A stretch of 64,000 bases of DNA from Caproiciproducens sp. NJN-50 (GCF_004103755.1 NZ_CP035283.1:2666001-2730000); one strand, 5' to 3'; numbered from the stretch's first letter, positions 34,207 through 43,353 are shown. Numbers and translations: made by a program. The notes: generated by a model from the letters alone, not told the origin.

Positions 34207-34273
34207 AAGGACCTCCTTTTGCTAAAACAGTGCGGGCAGCGCCGACCGCACAAAAATGCAAAAGGAGGTCCTT
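34207..34273. repeat. 16-bp inverted repeat with 35-nt loop
   Basis: AAGGACCTCCTTTTGC (34207-34222) is perfectly complementary to 34258-34273 and is followed by TTAT. It may terminate the PrpR-like gene. Its 3' arm is also a Shine-Dalgarno sequence in front of an 11-codon frame (34282-34317). No other gene is seen in 34095-34360. Confidence 0.5.
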
Positions 34274-34360
34274 TTATAACAATGGATGAAAAAGTTTACC
34301 GCAAAAACCGTCAATGACTGCTGCGGGCTGTTTTGACAAAGTCCCCGGGATTAGTGGAGC

Positions 34361-35170
34361 TCAGCCGATAAATTCTTTGACAATGGAGTTAAAACGCTCA
34401 GGTTCTTCAAAAAACAGAAGATGTCCGCGTTCTTCGAAAAGCTCAAGTTTGGAGTTTGGAATGTGTTCCTGGTTCCACACCTGCGCTCTCCAGTCTATAA
34501 AGCTCTTTTTGCCCCCGATAATCAGCGCCGGAATGGTAATCGTGGGAAGCACATCCCTCCAGTCGCCAAGCCAATGAGTAAAGGCAAGAGTGGCTGTATA
34601 ATCAGCCGGCATCTTTATGTTCTCGGCTATGAGGGCGTTTTTGTCTTTTTCGGGGACCTGCTTTGTGAGAAGGCCTTCGATCAGTGCCTTTGAATACGCC
34701 GCTTTATCCTCACGGATCGCCTTGCAGTTCGCAAGCAATTCCTCATAGGTCCAAAGCCCGATCTCATTCTCCTTACATTTGAGCAGCCATGCGGGCTCAT
34801 CGACGAGGATCATTTTCGACAGCCGCTCTGAGCCGAAGGTGTCCCAGTAACTCCATATGACGGAGCAGCCCATCGACCATCCCAGGATATTGACGTCCTT
34901 CAGATTCAGACCGACCAGCATATCATGGATATCCTTTGAAAGACGGGAAAGGCGGTAGCCATGATCCGGCTTTTCCGACTCGCCGTGGCCGCGCTGATCC
35001 ACCGCAATCACCCTGAAATCCTTCGCCAGCTCCGGGATATTGTACCTGAACGCTTCCGAGGACTGCGCCCAGCCGTGGATCATGACAAGCGGCTTGCCGG
35101 AACCCGCTTCCAGATAGTGCAGTTTCGTTCCGTCGCTAACGGTAAAATACTTTGACATTATGCTGTCCAT
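34361..35170 (-). CDS. alpha/beta hydrolase
   Basis: A 269-residue cytosolic alpha/beta hydrolase. The oxyanion motif is VMIHGWAQSSEAFRY and the nucleophile elbow is GWSMGCS (Ser near 98). A strand-6 acid and the His in ERGHLLFFEEPERFN complete the triad. The pattern is close to haloperoxidase/esterase-like members; the substrate is unknown. ATG at 35170 has GGGGAG seven bases upstream. It is divergent from an Rrf2 regulator 560 bases away. Confidence 0.85.
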   Translation of the reverse strand: MDSIMSKYFTVSDGTKLHYLEAGSGKPLVMIHGWAQSSEAFRYNIPELAKDFRVIAVDQRGHGESEKPDHGYRLSRLSKDIHDMLVGLNLKDVNILGWSMGCSVIWSYWDTFGSERLSKMILVDEPAWLLKCKENEIGLWTYEELLANCKAIREDKAAYSKALIEGLLTKQVPEKDKNALIAENIKMPADYTATLAFTHWLGDWRDVLPTITIPALIIGGKKSFIDWRAQVWNQEHIPNSKLELFEERGHLLFFEEPERFNSIVKEFIG

Positions 35171-35522
35171 TTCAATTCTCCCCTTTAATTTTATCGTTTA
35201 TTAAGCCGGGGACCAATTCACGGCGGTTTACACCACCTCCTAAATTCCGTCAGCACGAATTCAGCCCCCTGTGCGAATGGTGGACTGCAAGCTGTGCGCA
35301 TTTATCGGTGAATAAAATTGCACCATTTATAGCGCAACAGGCTACGGCTGTCCACAACAGCCCGGTTTGCAATTAGACGTTAACGCCTTGCTTTTTACAG
35401 GGATCCAAGCAGCAGCCGAAGAAATATCGGTGCAAAAACATGCACCTTTTACTGCAACGGATTCTATAACATTTTCTCAGACAGGAGAGAAATAGCCGAA
35501 ACTGCATTTTTCCCAATTTTGC
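35171..35522. other. intergenic region between hydrolase and Rrf2 gene
   Basis: Nothing convincing is coded. It contains TGCGC/GTGCA-rich direct repeats of short size and AT-rich tracts. Confidence 0.35.
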
Positions 35523-35552
35523 TTTACAATAAAAGTAATTTTATTGTATAAT
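35523..35552 (+). promoter_or_regulatory. promoter with 9-bp inverted repeat upstream of rrf2
   Basis: TTTACA (35523-35528), 18-bp spacer, TATAAT (35547-35552). The spacer is filled by ACAATAAAA (35526-35534) and its complement TTTTATTGT (35539-35547), an arrangement suited to a repressor. Reads toward the Rrf2 gene. Confidence 0.55.
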
Positions 35553-35734
35553 TGAGAATGGTGTATTATACAGCTTTGAAACAGCCGCTTTTCTCAATCC
35601 CTTCGAATCCGCCCCGGCGCGGTCTTATTAATAGTGCTATTATTTTCACCATTAATATAATCCATTCTGTGGGATTTGTCAAGCAGCTTTAACAGATTTG
35701 TTTTGATACGAGAGAGTATAATGGAGGCAACAAC

Positions 35735-36154
35735 GTGCAGTTGGTAGTTTTGGCGGGAGATCTGGGGCCTAAATGGTTCCATGTTGCTCTTCGTGCGATG
35801 GTGCTGATCGCGAGGTCGAACGGCATGATGACCAGTTCTCAGCTTGCGGAAAAGCTCGGGTGCGAAAATACCTATCTCAAGAAAATCATGATCCGCCTGG
35901 CGAAAAGCCATCTTATCGTATCATACCCCGGACGATACGGGGGATACTCACTCGGCAAGCCGGCTGGTCAAATCAAGGTGCTTGATGTTTATCAGGCGCT
36001 GGTCACGACGACACCGACTCCTTATTATTCAGTGCCGTCGACTGGCCCCGAGTATTATATTTCGCTGATCGTTACAAAGGGCGAAAAAGCGTTTCAAAGC
36101 GTGCTGAATGAATTTACGATGGAAGACCTTCTCGAGGACGGAGAAGACGAATGA
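35735..36154 (+). CDS. Rrf2 family transcriptional regulator
   Basis: A 139-residue winged-helix regulator with the Rrf2 layout (HVALRAMVLIARSNGMMTSSQLAEKLGCENTYLKKIMIRL, PGRYGGYSLGKPAGQIKVLDVYQAL). The three cysteines that bind an iron-sulfur cluster in IscR/NsrR are absent, so a small-molecule or redox ligand other than Fe-S is expected. It starts with GTG at 35735, seven bases after GGAGG. It sits between two hydrolase genes read the other way, which may be its targets. Confidence 0.85.
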   Translation: MQLVVLAGDLGPKWFHVALRAMVLIARSNGMMTSSQLAEKLGCENTYLKKIMIRLAKSHLIVSYPGRYGGYSLGKPAGQIKVLDVYQALVTTTPTPYYSVPSTGPEYYISLIVTKGEKAFQSVLNEFTMEDLLEDGEDE

Positions 36155-36162
36155 CCGCGTTT

Positions 36163-37137
36163 TTACGCGCCGGGGTAAAACACATGCTTCAGCGACCAGA
36201 CTGACGTGCCGATTGCGTGTCTGCTGATTCTGGCTTCGGGAAGTTCAAGCTGAAACGCGTGAATGCCGCCCGGATAAAGCGTGAAACCGGTCGGGACACC
36301 CGCCTGAGAGAGCCTTGTCACAAAAGCGATCGTTTCGTCCCGGTGCGGGTCCAGATCCCCCACATAGCAGTAGCATGGGGGCAAACCGTGCAGATCAATT
36401 TCCCGCGCCGGCGCCGCGTAGGGAGAAACGTCGTCCCTGTTCTCGTGCCCTTTTCCAAGGTAAAAGTTCCATATTTTTCTGACCGAATCGTAATTCAGGG
36501 CTCTCGGGTCCCTGAATTCGGTACTCGACTTGGTTCTCAGGCGATCATCTATGGTTGGGGCGATCGGCATCTGAAAGACAGGCATCGGGCCACCGCGGTC
36601 TCTCGCCATCAGGCATACCGCAACCGTCAGGCCACCGCCGGAACTCAGTCCTGTAACAGCAATTCGCGACGGGTCCACGCCGATTTCTTCTGCGTTTGAA
36701 GAAAGCCATAAAAGCGCAGCGTAACAATCCTCATAAGCGGCCGGAGCCGGGTTTTCCGGCGCCAGCCTGTACGCGGGCGATACGATGACGCAGCCGACAT
36801 CTTTCACATATCGATAACACATGGCGTCTTCATGCTCAGGGCTTCCTATTGTGTAGCCGCCGTAATGAAAATACAAAAGGCCGGGGAGGTTCCCGGTCCT
36901 TATTTTTGGTCCGTAAAGGCGGATCTGAATCGGCGGCGCGCCTTCCGGACCCGGAATAAGCCGTTCAGATACCGAAACTTCCGGGTCCGGAGGAACGGGA
37001 ATCGGAGGATAAATGATATCTCTTCCGATTTTTTTTATGATATTCGCGCTGCTCCATGCGCCAAGATAGGCCGGCGGCTGTGTTAAAATGTGAACGAATT
37101 CCGGGTCAATATGCTGATCCAAATAGGATTCACCCAT
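36163..37137 (-). CDS. alpha/beta hydrolase, HSL-family esterase
   Basis: A 324-residue esterase of the hormone-sensitive lipase group. Visible are the HGG-type oxyanion motif (FHYGGYTIGSPEHE), VSPAYRLAPENPAPAAYEDCYAALLW, the nucleophile in GLSSGGGL, the acid in GDLDPHRDE and His in PGGIHAFQL. It is convergent with the rrf2 gene (eight bases apart) and downstream of the FAH-family gene in the same direction. Confidence 0.9.
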   Translation of the reverse strand: MGESYLDQHIDPEFVHILTQPPAYLGAWSSANIIKKIGRDIIYPPIPVPPDPEVSVSERLIPGPEGAPPIQIRLYGPKIRTGNLPGLLYFHYGGYTIGSPEHEDAMCYRYVKDVGCVIVSPAYRLAPENPAPAAYEDCYAALLWLSSNAEEIGVDPSRIAVTGLSSGGGLTVAVCLMARDRGGPMPVFQMPIAPTIDDRLRTKSSTEFRDPRALNYDSVRKIWNFYLGKGHENRDDVSPYAAPAREIDLHGLPPCYCYVGDLDPHRDETIAFVTRLSQAGVPTGFTLYPGGIHAFQLELPEARISRHAIGTSVWSLKHVFYPGA

Positions 37138-37287
37138 CTACATGCCTTCTTTACCGTTTTCCCTGCGAATCTGGGTTCCGGATTTAAACCCTGTCAGCCG
37201 TTTTTTCAGGAAAGGCCGCTTTTCTGTAATAGACAAGCGATGTCAATCGGCTTTGACCGCAGAGGTTCTTCTAAATTAATGGAGGAA

Positions 37288-38142
37288 TCAACCCATGACA
37301 TTCGTCAGACTGCCCAGTTTTTCAATGGTGACCCGGACTTCGTCGCCGGGCTTCAGCCATTGCTGTTTTTCTTTCGGCATTCCCAAAATAACGCCGGCGG
37401 GTGTTCCGGTAAAGAGGATATCTCCGGGCTTCAGGGTCATGAACCGGGAAACATAGCTGATGACGGTCGCGCAGTCAAAGATCATGTCGCGTGTGTTGGC
37501 GGACTGCCGCAGTTCGCCGTTGACGCGGCATTCAATTTTCAGAGACTGGGGGTTGATTTCGTCTGCGGTCGTGATGAATGGACCGACAGGAGCGAATCCG
37601 TCGCAGGTTTTGCCGAGCATCCATTGTGGAGTCCGGGACTGAAGGTCCCGCGCGGAAAGGTCGTTTCCCGGCGCGTAGCCGAACACGCAGGAAAGAGCTT
37701 CCTCTTTTGTAACGTCGCGCGTTTCCCGGCCGATGACAACGACCAGTTCCGCTTCGTAATCGAATTTCTCCGCAGCCGAGGGAAGCCTGATGACATCATG
37801 GTGGGCCGCAAGCGCATTGTTATACTTATTGAAGAGAACCGGATATTTCGGTATCTCCGACTTTGTTTCTGAAGTGTGGCTCACATAGTTCAACCCGACG
37901 CAAAGAATCTTTTCAGGACTTGTCACACAGGGCAGGTAGCAAATGTCGTTTTCCAAAATCGGCTGCGTTCCCGATTCGGCAAAAAGCCTGAGGTTTTTCA
38001 ATGCCACTTCTCCACCCAGAATTACATCTTCCATTGTCCGCAAAGCATTGCCGCCCGGCGAGGCCGCAGCATCGATCAAACCATTTTTCGTCAGGATCCC
38101 AAGCCGTTTTTTCCCATTCAGAGAAATTTGCGCCAGTTTCAT
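37288..38142 (-). CDS. fumarylacetoacetate hydrolase family protein
   Basis: A 284-residue divalent-metal enzyme of the FAH superfamily (hydrolases, decarboxylases, hydratases). The metal ligands lie in DYEAELVVVIG, and FGYAPGNDLSARDLQ, GKTCDGFAPVGPFI and LKPGDILFTGTPAGVILGMP follow. The N-terminal small domain is typical of bacterial 2-keto-acid degrading members. The start at 38142 follows AAGGGAGA. It is followed 150 bases later by an esterase, so the two may form a unit for an ester or keto-acid substrate. Confidence 0.88.
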   Translation of the reverse strand: MKLAQISLNGKKRLGILTKNGLIDAAASPGGNALRTMEDVILGGEVALKNLRLFAESGTQPILENDICYLPCVTSPEKILCVGLNYVSHTSETKSEIPKYPVLFNKYNNALAAHHDVIRLPSAAEKFDYEAELVVVIGRETRDVTKEEALSCVFGYAPGNDLSARDLQSRTPQWMLGKTCDGFAPVGPFITTADEINPQSLKIECRVNGELRQSANTRDMIFDCATVISYVSRFMTLKPGDILFTGTPAGVILGMPKEKQQWLKPGDEVRVTIEKLGSLTNVMG

Positions 38143-38207
38143 GCTGATTTCTCCCTTTTCATCATTTTTCACTGATTTGCTTAGGTCTCGTTTGAAAAAT
38201 CAAGGAA

Positions 38208-38271
38208 CTTGTCTATCAAACAAGGCCTAGCGTTTTGTTTTTCAGTATATCATATCGCCTCAGTGGTTCAA
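38208..38271 (-). promoter_or_regulatory. promoter and inverted repeat upstream of the FAH gene
   Basis: On the minus strand TTGAAC (38271-38266), 16-bp spacer, TATACT (38249-38244). CTTGT-n7-ACAAG (38208-38224) lies just past the start point, a typical repressor position. Confidence 0.55.
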
Positions 38272-38595
38272 TTCAACAAATGGAATATTTCGCATGCTTC
38301 TGTCCCCGTCTTTTGCTTTTTCGGCGGCTCCATTACTGGAAAACGTATTGTATATCGGACGGGTTCCCCGTTAAATGCTTAACAATAGCGCTTCTTTCAG
38401 GACCGGATTCTCCAATTGGGACCATCTAACCTGTTGATCCCCCCAAGCCATTCCAGAATAACCAATCCTCTTCTATATGTTTCATTATTGCAATGATACT
38501 TCTTTCAAGCTCATAGATCAACCGATTCGTTACTGTTTCTTCCAATTTTCATAAATGTCGCTTGGTACCTATCCCGCATGCCCGAACAGCAAGAA
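38272..38595. other. intergenic region without a visible gene
   Basis: No open frame with a ribosome binding site or family similarity is seen on either strand. The region ends at the first copy of a duplicated terminator. Confidence 0.4.
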
Positions 38596-38666
38596 AAGGC
38601 GGTTTCTCCCGGTCAGTACCGCCTTTTTTCGTTTCGTGCTATTCTATTCCTGGTAAAAAGCAGGTC
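38596..38666. repeat. duplicated terminator element, copy 1
   Basis: AAGGCGG...CCGCCTTTTTT hairpin (38596-38629) followed by a tail TTTCGTGCTATTCTATTCCT and TGGTAAAAAG. From 38600 on it is nearly identical to the element at 39081-39148. It ends the DUF1858 gene. Confidence 0.75.
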
Positions 38667-38883
38667 ATTTCGTATCATTCTCCGCTCGCTTCTCAAGATA
38701 AGCATTCAGACCGTCAAGGAACGCTTCCGGATTCTCCACTTTTTTAATAGCAAGCAATTCCCCAAAGCTTCGGGGGTACGCTCCCGAACAAGTGAAAACC
38801 GTTACGCGATTTTGTAGGCAATACTCCAGAATTCCGGGAACTCTGTAAACATCTTCCACCATCGTATCCTTTGTAATTTTCAT
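38665..38883 (-). CDS. DUF1858 domain protein
   Basis: A 72-residue protein composed of one DUF1858 domain (ITKDTMVEDVYRVPGILEYCLQ), the module often found beside or fused to hybrid-cluster and molybdo-enzymes. TCSGAYPRSFGELLAIKK follows. Function unknown; a Cys pair (Cys22 and the one near 32) may bind metal. ATG at 38883 has GGGGGAG. It is flanked by two copies of the same terminator element. Confidence 0.8.
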   Translation of the reverse strand: MKITKDTMVEDVYRVPGILEYCLQNRVTVFTCSGAYPRSFGELLAIKKVENPEAFLDGLNAYLEKRAENDTK

Positions 38884-39080
38884 AATAGCTCCCCCTGACT
38901 GGATAATACTTATAAATAAACAAATTCCGGATGTTTTGGCATCTGAATCAAACTGCAATCGGAAGCTTCAAAGCATTTTTATTATACTTCTCATAACTCG
39001 ATAAATCAACCAATACTCCTGCCCCCATTTCCAATTTCTACAAATAAGCCTAGACACCCAAAACATAAGGCGGCACCCTC

Positions 39081-39148
39081 CGGTTTCTCCCGGTCAGTAC
39101 CGCCCTTTCTCGCTTCGTGCTATTCTATTCCTGGTAAAAAGGTGGTCA
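39081..39148. repeat. duplicated terminator element, copy 2
   Basis: CGGTTTCTCCCGGTCAGTACCGCC, TTTC, then TCGTGCTATTCTATTCCTGG and TAAAAAG, as in copy 1. It lies just after the V-ATPase subunit D gene and probably ends that operon. Confidence 0.7.
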
Positions 39149-39170
39149 AAATCACCTGTTTTGCCGGGCT

Positions 39171-39848
39171 CTATCCCGCGAAAGCCTCTTCGGCCCTCTC
39201 TTTGTAGTGGTGGGCCTCTTCAAGCATCATGTCCTTGACCTTCATCAGTCGGATCTGCGTGGAGCGCTCGTTCTCATCGAGCTTCATCGTGATATATTTG
39301 ATATTCTCCTGCAGGTCCGGAATCATGATGTGTTCCAGCGCGTTCACGCGGCGGCGGGTCTTTTCTATCTCGGCAGCCATCATGCGGCAGGATTTTTCGA
39401 CCTCCGCGAGCTTCAGCATATCCGGAAGCAGGTCCGCCAGCGACTTGACCGCGTCGTCCAGATCGCCGGAGGTAAACGCAAAGCCGTAGGAGTAAATGTC
39501 GTTCGGATCGGACGTCCGGGTCTGATATTTGAAAACCGGAACCTCCACGCTCATGACGTTGCGCTGCGAGACCTCCAGCGAGACCTCCTGCTTGGGAGCC
39601 ATCAGGGCAACGTTCACTTCCTCGTCGGGCATTCCCGCGCGGGCCAGAACAAAATTCTGGTTTGCGGAGCGGATCCCCCCCTCAACCTTCTCTCGCAGGG
39701 AACGGTTCAGGCGGACCAGATCCAGGTACTGCCGCATCAGTTCGTCGCGTTTGTCTTTTAAAAGTTTATGCCCGCGCATCGCGGTGACCAGCTTTTTCTT
39801 CAGCCGTGTCAGCTCCATGCGGGTCGGATTCACATGTGTGGCGGCCAT
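39171..39848 (-). CDS. ntpD: V-type ATP synthase subunit D
   Basis: A 225-residue central-shaft subunit. It is a long antiparallel coiled coil with the family opening HVNPTRMELTRLKKKLVTAMRGHKLLKDKRDELM and the C-terminal RRRVNALEHIMIPDLQENIKYI. It is the last gene of the operon, 18 bases after ntpB. Confidence 0.95.
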   Translation of the reverse strand: MAATHVNPTRMELTRLKKKLVTAMRGHKLLKDKRDELMRQYLDLVRLNRSLREKVEGGIRSANQNFVLARAGMPDEEVNVALMAPKQEVSLEVSQRNVMSVEVPVFKYQTRTSDPNDIYSYGFAFTSGDLDDAVKSLADLLPDMLKLAEVEKSCRMMAAEIEKTRRRVNALEHIMIPDLQENIKYITMKLDENERSTQIRLMKVKDMMLEEAHHYKERAEEAFAG

Positions 39849-39866
39849 CCCGTAGCCCCCTTCCTA

Positions 39867-41237
39867 TCACTTGCCATAATACTGGTCGAGGAATTCATCC
39901 TTGATTCGTTTCAGCTCGCCGCGCGGCAGAATGGAAAGCAGCTTCCAGCCAAGGTCCAGCGTTTCTTCAATGCCGCGGTTGCTGTCATAACCCTGGGAAA
40001 CATACTGCTTTTCAAATTCGTCGGAAAATTTCGCATACAGCTTGTCAATATCCGTCAGCGCCGCCTCGCCGAGAACCACCATCAGTTCCTTGGCGTCTTT
40101 GCCGCGCGCATAGGCCGCAAAAAGCTGGTTCATCGTATCCGCGTGGTCGGCGCGCGTCTTGCCTTTGCCGATGCCCTTATCCTTCAGGCGGGAAAGCGAC
40201 GGCAGAACGTCGATCGGCGGCGCGATACCCTTGCGGTAAAGCTCGCGGCTTAAAATGATCTGACCCTCCGTGATATATCCGGTCAGGTCCGGGATCGGGT
40301 GGGTCTTGTCGTCCTCCGGCATGGAGAGGATCGGGATCAGCGTAATGCTGCCGCTCTTCCCCTTCTGCCGGCCCGCGCGCTCGTACAGGGACGCGAGGTC
40401 CGTGTACATGTAGCCCGGATATCCGCGGCGTCCGGGAACTTCCTTGCGCGCCGCGGAGATCTCGCGCAGCGCGTCGGCATAGTTCGTGATATCCGTCAGG
40501 ATGACCAGCACATGCATGTTCTTTTCAAACGCGAGATATTCGGCGGCGGTCAGCGCCATGCGCGGCGTCGCGATCCGCTCGACGGCCGGGTCGTTCGCCA
40601 GATTGACGAACACGACGGTCCGGTCGATGGCGCCGGTCTCGCGGAAGCTCTCGATAAAGTAGTTGGACTCTTCGTAGGTGATGCCGATGGCGGCGAACAC
40701 CACGGCGAACGGTTCTTCCGTCCCGATCACCTTCGCCTGTTTCGCGATCTGCGCCGCGAGATTCGCGTGCGGCAGGCCGCTGGCGGAAAAGATCGGAAGC
40801 TTTTGCCCGCGGACCAGCGTGTTCAGTCCGTCAATAGCGGAAACGCCGGTCTGAATAAATTCCTGCGGGTAGTTCCGCGCCGCCGGGTTCATCGGCAGGC
40901 CGTTGATATCAAGCCGTTTTTCCGGCAGAATTTCCGGACCGCCGTCGATCGGGTGTCCAAGGCCATCGAAAATGCGGCTGAGCATATCCTCCGAAACGCC
41001 GAGTTCCATGCTGCGGCCGAGAAAGCGGACCTTGCTGTTGTCGAGGTTGATGCCGGTGCTGCTTTCAAACAGCTGAACCAGCGCGTTGCCGCCGTCGATT
41101 TCCAGCACCTTGCAGCGGCGCTTTTCACCGCTCGCCAGCTCGATTTCTCCCAGTTCGTTGTAGGCGACGTCTTCCACGCCGCGGACCAGCATCAGAGGAC
41201 CCGCAACCTCCTGAATGGTCTTGTATTCCTTTGGCAT
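39867..41237 (-). CDS. ntpB: V-type ATP synthase subunit B (regulatory)
   Basis: A 456-residue non-catalytic nucleotide-binding subunit of the V1 hexamer. Signature motifs are GRSMELGVSEDMLSRIFDGLG, IDGLNTLVRGQKLPIFSASGLPHN-like text, ILTDITNYADALREISAARKEVPGRRGYPGYMYTDLA. The P-loop is replaced, as usual in B. It overlaps the subunit A stop by one base. Confidence 0.96.
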   Translation of the reverse strand: MPKEYKTIQEVAGPLMLVRGVEDVAYNELGEIELASGEKRRCKVLEIDGGNALVQLFESSTGINLDNSKVRFLGRSMELGVSEDMLSRIFDGLGHPIDGGPEILPEKRLDINGLPMNPAARNYPQEFIQTGVSAIDGLNTLVRGQKLPIFSASGLPHANLAAQIAKQAKVIGTEEPFAVVFAAIGITYEESNYFIESFRETGAIDRTVVFVNLANDPAVERIATPRMALTAAEYLAFEKNMHVLVILTDITNYADALREISAARKEVPGRRGYPGYMYTDLASLYERAGRQKGKSGSITLIPILSMPEDDKTHPIPDLTGYITEGQIILSRELYRKGIAPPIDVLPSLSRLKDKGIGKGKTRADHADTMNQLFAAYARGKDAKELMVVLGEAALTDIDKLYAKFSDEFEKQYVSQGYDSNRGIEETLDLGWKLLSILPRGELKRIKDEFLDQYYGK

Positions 41238-43009
41238 CAGAAGTCCTCCTTTCGGCTGAGCAGGTCTTCAATTTCTTTTCCGAGCTCCGTCGTGATTTCA
41301 TCGAATTCCGCAGCGACTTTGTCCGCCGCAATATACTTGAAGCGCCCAATCCTCTCGCGGACCGGCAGGCTGACAAGGCCGTTGACCGGCGCGCCCTTCT
41401 GCAAAGCCGCCACCGTGTCGTCGTAGAACCGCAGAACCAGCTTCATCGTCAGGTACTGCTTTTCCAGCGGCGTGAACATGTCGACTTCGTTAAAGGCGTT
41501 CTGCTGCAGGAAATCCTCGCGGACGCTCCGCGCGGCTTCCAGCTTGAGGCGGTCCGGGGCGGAAAGGGCGTCCATGCCGACCAGCTTGACGATTTCATCC
41601 AGCTCGCTTTCGTCGTGCAGCAGGCGGAGAATTCTTGCGCGCAGCTCCATCCAGTCCGGATGCACATTTTCATTGAACCATTTGCCCAGGGAATCGGCGT
41701 ACAGCGAATAACTGGTCAGCCAGTTGATGGCGGGGAAATGACGGGCGTAAGCCAGCGCGGAATCCAAACTCCAGAACACCTTGACGATGCGCAGCGTCGC
41801 CTGGGATACCGGCTCGGAAATATCGCCGCCCGGAGGGGAAACGGCTCCGATGACCGACAGTGAGCCTTCGCGGTCTTCTTTTCCGATGGTCTTGACGCGC
41901 CCGGCGCGCTCATAGAACTGAGCCAGACGGCTTCCCAGGTAAGCCGGGTAGCCTTCTTCACCGGGCATTTCCTCCAGACGGCCGGACATCTCGCGAAGGG
42001 CTTCCGCCCAGCGGGATGTGGAGTCGGCCATCAAAGCGACGGAATAGCCCATGTCTCTGAAGTATTCCGCAATGGTGATTCCCGTGTAAATGGAGGCTTC
42101 CCGCGCGGCCACCGGCATGTCGGAGGTGTTGGCGATCAGCACGGTCCGTTTCATCAGGGAATAGCCGGATTTCGGGTCCTTCAGTTCGGGGAACTCGTTC
42201 AGAACGTCGGTCATTTCATTGCCGCGCTCACCGCAGCCGATGTAGACGACAATGTCCGCGTCCGCCCACTTGGCGAGCTGATGCTGCACGACGGTCTTGC
42301 CGCTTCCGAACGGTCCCGGGACCGCCGCCGTGCCGCCGCGCGCGATCGGGAACATCGTATCGATGATCCTCTGCCCGGTGATGAGCGGCATGTCGGGCGA
42401 AAGCTTTGTCTGATACGGGCGGCCGATCCGGACGGGCCATTTCTGCATCAGGGAGATTTCCCGTTCCGCGCCGTCCTCCGTCCGAATCTTTGCCACGATC
42501 TCCTCGACCGTATAATCTCCCTCGGCAATCGACGAAACCGTTCCCGTGGTCCCGTTCGGCACGAGAACCCGGTGCTCGACGATCTCCGTTTCCTGCACGG
42601 TTCCCAGAATATCGCCGCCGGTGACCTGATCCCCAGCGGATACCTTCGGGACAAAATGCCATTTTACATCGCGTTTTAGGGCGGGAATCTCGACCCCGCG
42701 CTGAAGGTTATTGCCGGTCATTTTCATGATTTCCTCCAGCGGGCGCTGGATTCCGTCGTAAATGCTGCTGATCAGTCCGGGGCCCAGTTCCACGCTCAGC
42801 GGCGCGCCGGTGGATTCCACCGGTTCGCCCGGCTTCAGGCCGGAGGTCTCCTCATAGACCTGAACGGAAGCCTGGTCCCCGTGGATCTCTATGATTTCAC
42901 CAATCAGGCGCTGCTCGCTGACACGCACCACGTCGAACATATTCGCGTCGCGCATTCCGTCGGCGATGACCAGAGGTCCGGCAACCTTTTTGATCGTGCC
43001 TTTGCTCAT
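41237..43009 (-). CDS. ntpA: V-type ATP synthase subunit A (catalytic)
   Basis: A 590-residue catalytic subunit that hydrolyses or makes ATP. The Walker A motif is GPFGSGKTVVQHQLAKWADADIVVYIGCGERGNEM, the Walker B region is SVALMADSTSRWAEALREMSGRLEEMPGEEGYPAYL, and the A-type non-homologous insertion is present near residues 110-200. The inner ATG at 43009 is chosen because AGAAGG precedes it. Confidence 0.96.
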   Translation of the reverse strand: MSKGTIKKVAGPLVIADGMRDANMFDVVRVSEQRLIGEIIEIHGDQASVQVYEETSGLKPGEPVESTGAPLSVELGPGLISSIYDGIQRPLEEIMKMTGNNLQRGVEIPALKRDVKWHFVPKVSAGDQVTGGDILGTVQETEIVEHRVLVPNGTTGTVSSIAEGDYTVEEIVAKIRTEDGAEREISLMQKWPVRIGRPYQTKLSPDMPLITGQRIIDTMFPIARGGTAAVPGPFGSGKTVVQHQLAKWADADIVVYIGCGERGNEMTDVLNEFPELKDPKSGYSLMKRTVLIANTSDMPVAAREASIYTGITIAEYFRDMGYSVALMADSTSRWAEALREMSGRLEEMPGEEGYPAYLGSRLAQFYERAGRVKTIGKEDREGSLSVIGAVSPPGGDISEPVSQATLRIVKVFWSLDSALAYARHFPAINWLTSYSLYADSLGKWFNENVHPDWMELRARILRLLHDESELDEIVKLVGMDALSAPDRLKLEAARSVREDFLQQNAFNEVDMFTPLEKQYLTMKLVLRFYDDTVAALQKGAPVNGLVSLPVRERIGRFKYIAADKVAAEFDEITTELGKEIEDLLSRKEDF

Positions 43010-43017
43010 TTTCCTTC

Positions 43018-43353
43018 TCACCTGCTTCTTTCGTTATCGCTGTTGAAAATAATATCGGAGCCGACCGCCTGCTCCACCGTTTTCTTCACGTTCCGCATTC
43101 CGATCCCCGTATTCCCGGAAACGCCCGGAATCGGAATGATGGCCGGAAGCTGCTGGGACTCATACCGGCTGATTTCCGACGAAAGGCCCTCGAACACCGC
43201 CTCCGTCACATAAATCACGGCGTAGTCCTCCTCCGCAAGGCGTCTCAGTTCCCCGGAGGCTTCGGCAAGATCCCGAACGGGACATACGTCCAGCCCCAGC
43301 GAGGCAAATCCGTAAATGCTGTCGCGGTCGCCGAGTACGGCGGTTTTATACAT
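43018..43353 (-). CDS. ntpG: V-type ATP synthase subunit F
   Basis: A 111-residue Rossmann-like stalk subunit (AVLGDRDSIYGFASLGLDVCP, EDYAVIYVTEAVFEGL, IIPIPG) that binds the D shaft. It overlaps the 3' end of the C gene by eight bases. Called NtpG in Enterococcus hirae and AtpF elsewhere. Confidence 0.9.
   Translation of the reverse strand: MYKTAVLGDRDSIYGFASLGLDVCPVRDLAEASGELRRLAEEDYAVIYVTEAVFEGLSSEISRYESQQLPAIIPIPGVSGNTGIGMRNVKKTVEQAVGSDIIFNSDNERSR

Noticed and set aside
34108..34317. 69-codon frame downstream of the PrpR-like gene
   Set aside because: It runs through the 16-bp inverted repeat, has Arg/Lys-rich low-complexity content and no recognisable domain.
35590..35625. TTCGAATCC sequence resembling a tRNA T loop or attachment site
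   Set aside because: No acceptor, D or anticodon arm is found around it and there is no integrase or matching second copy.
35717..35722. TATAAT just before the Rrf2 GTG start
   Set aside because: Transcription from it would begin after the ribosome binding site, and no -35 is spaced correctly.
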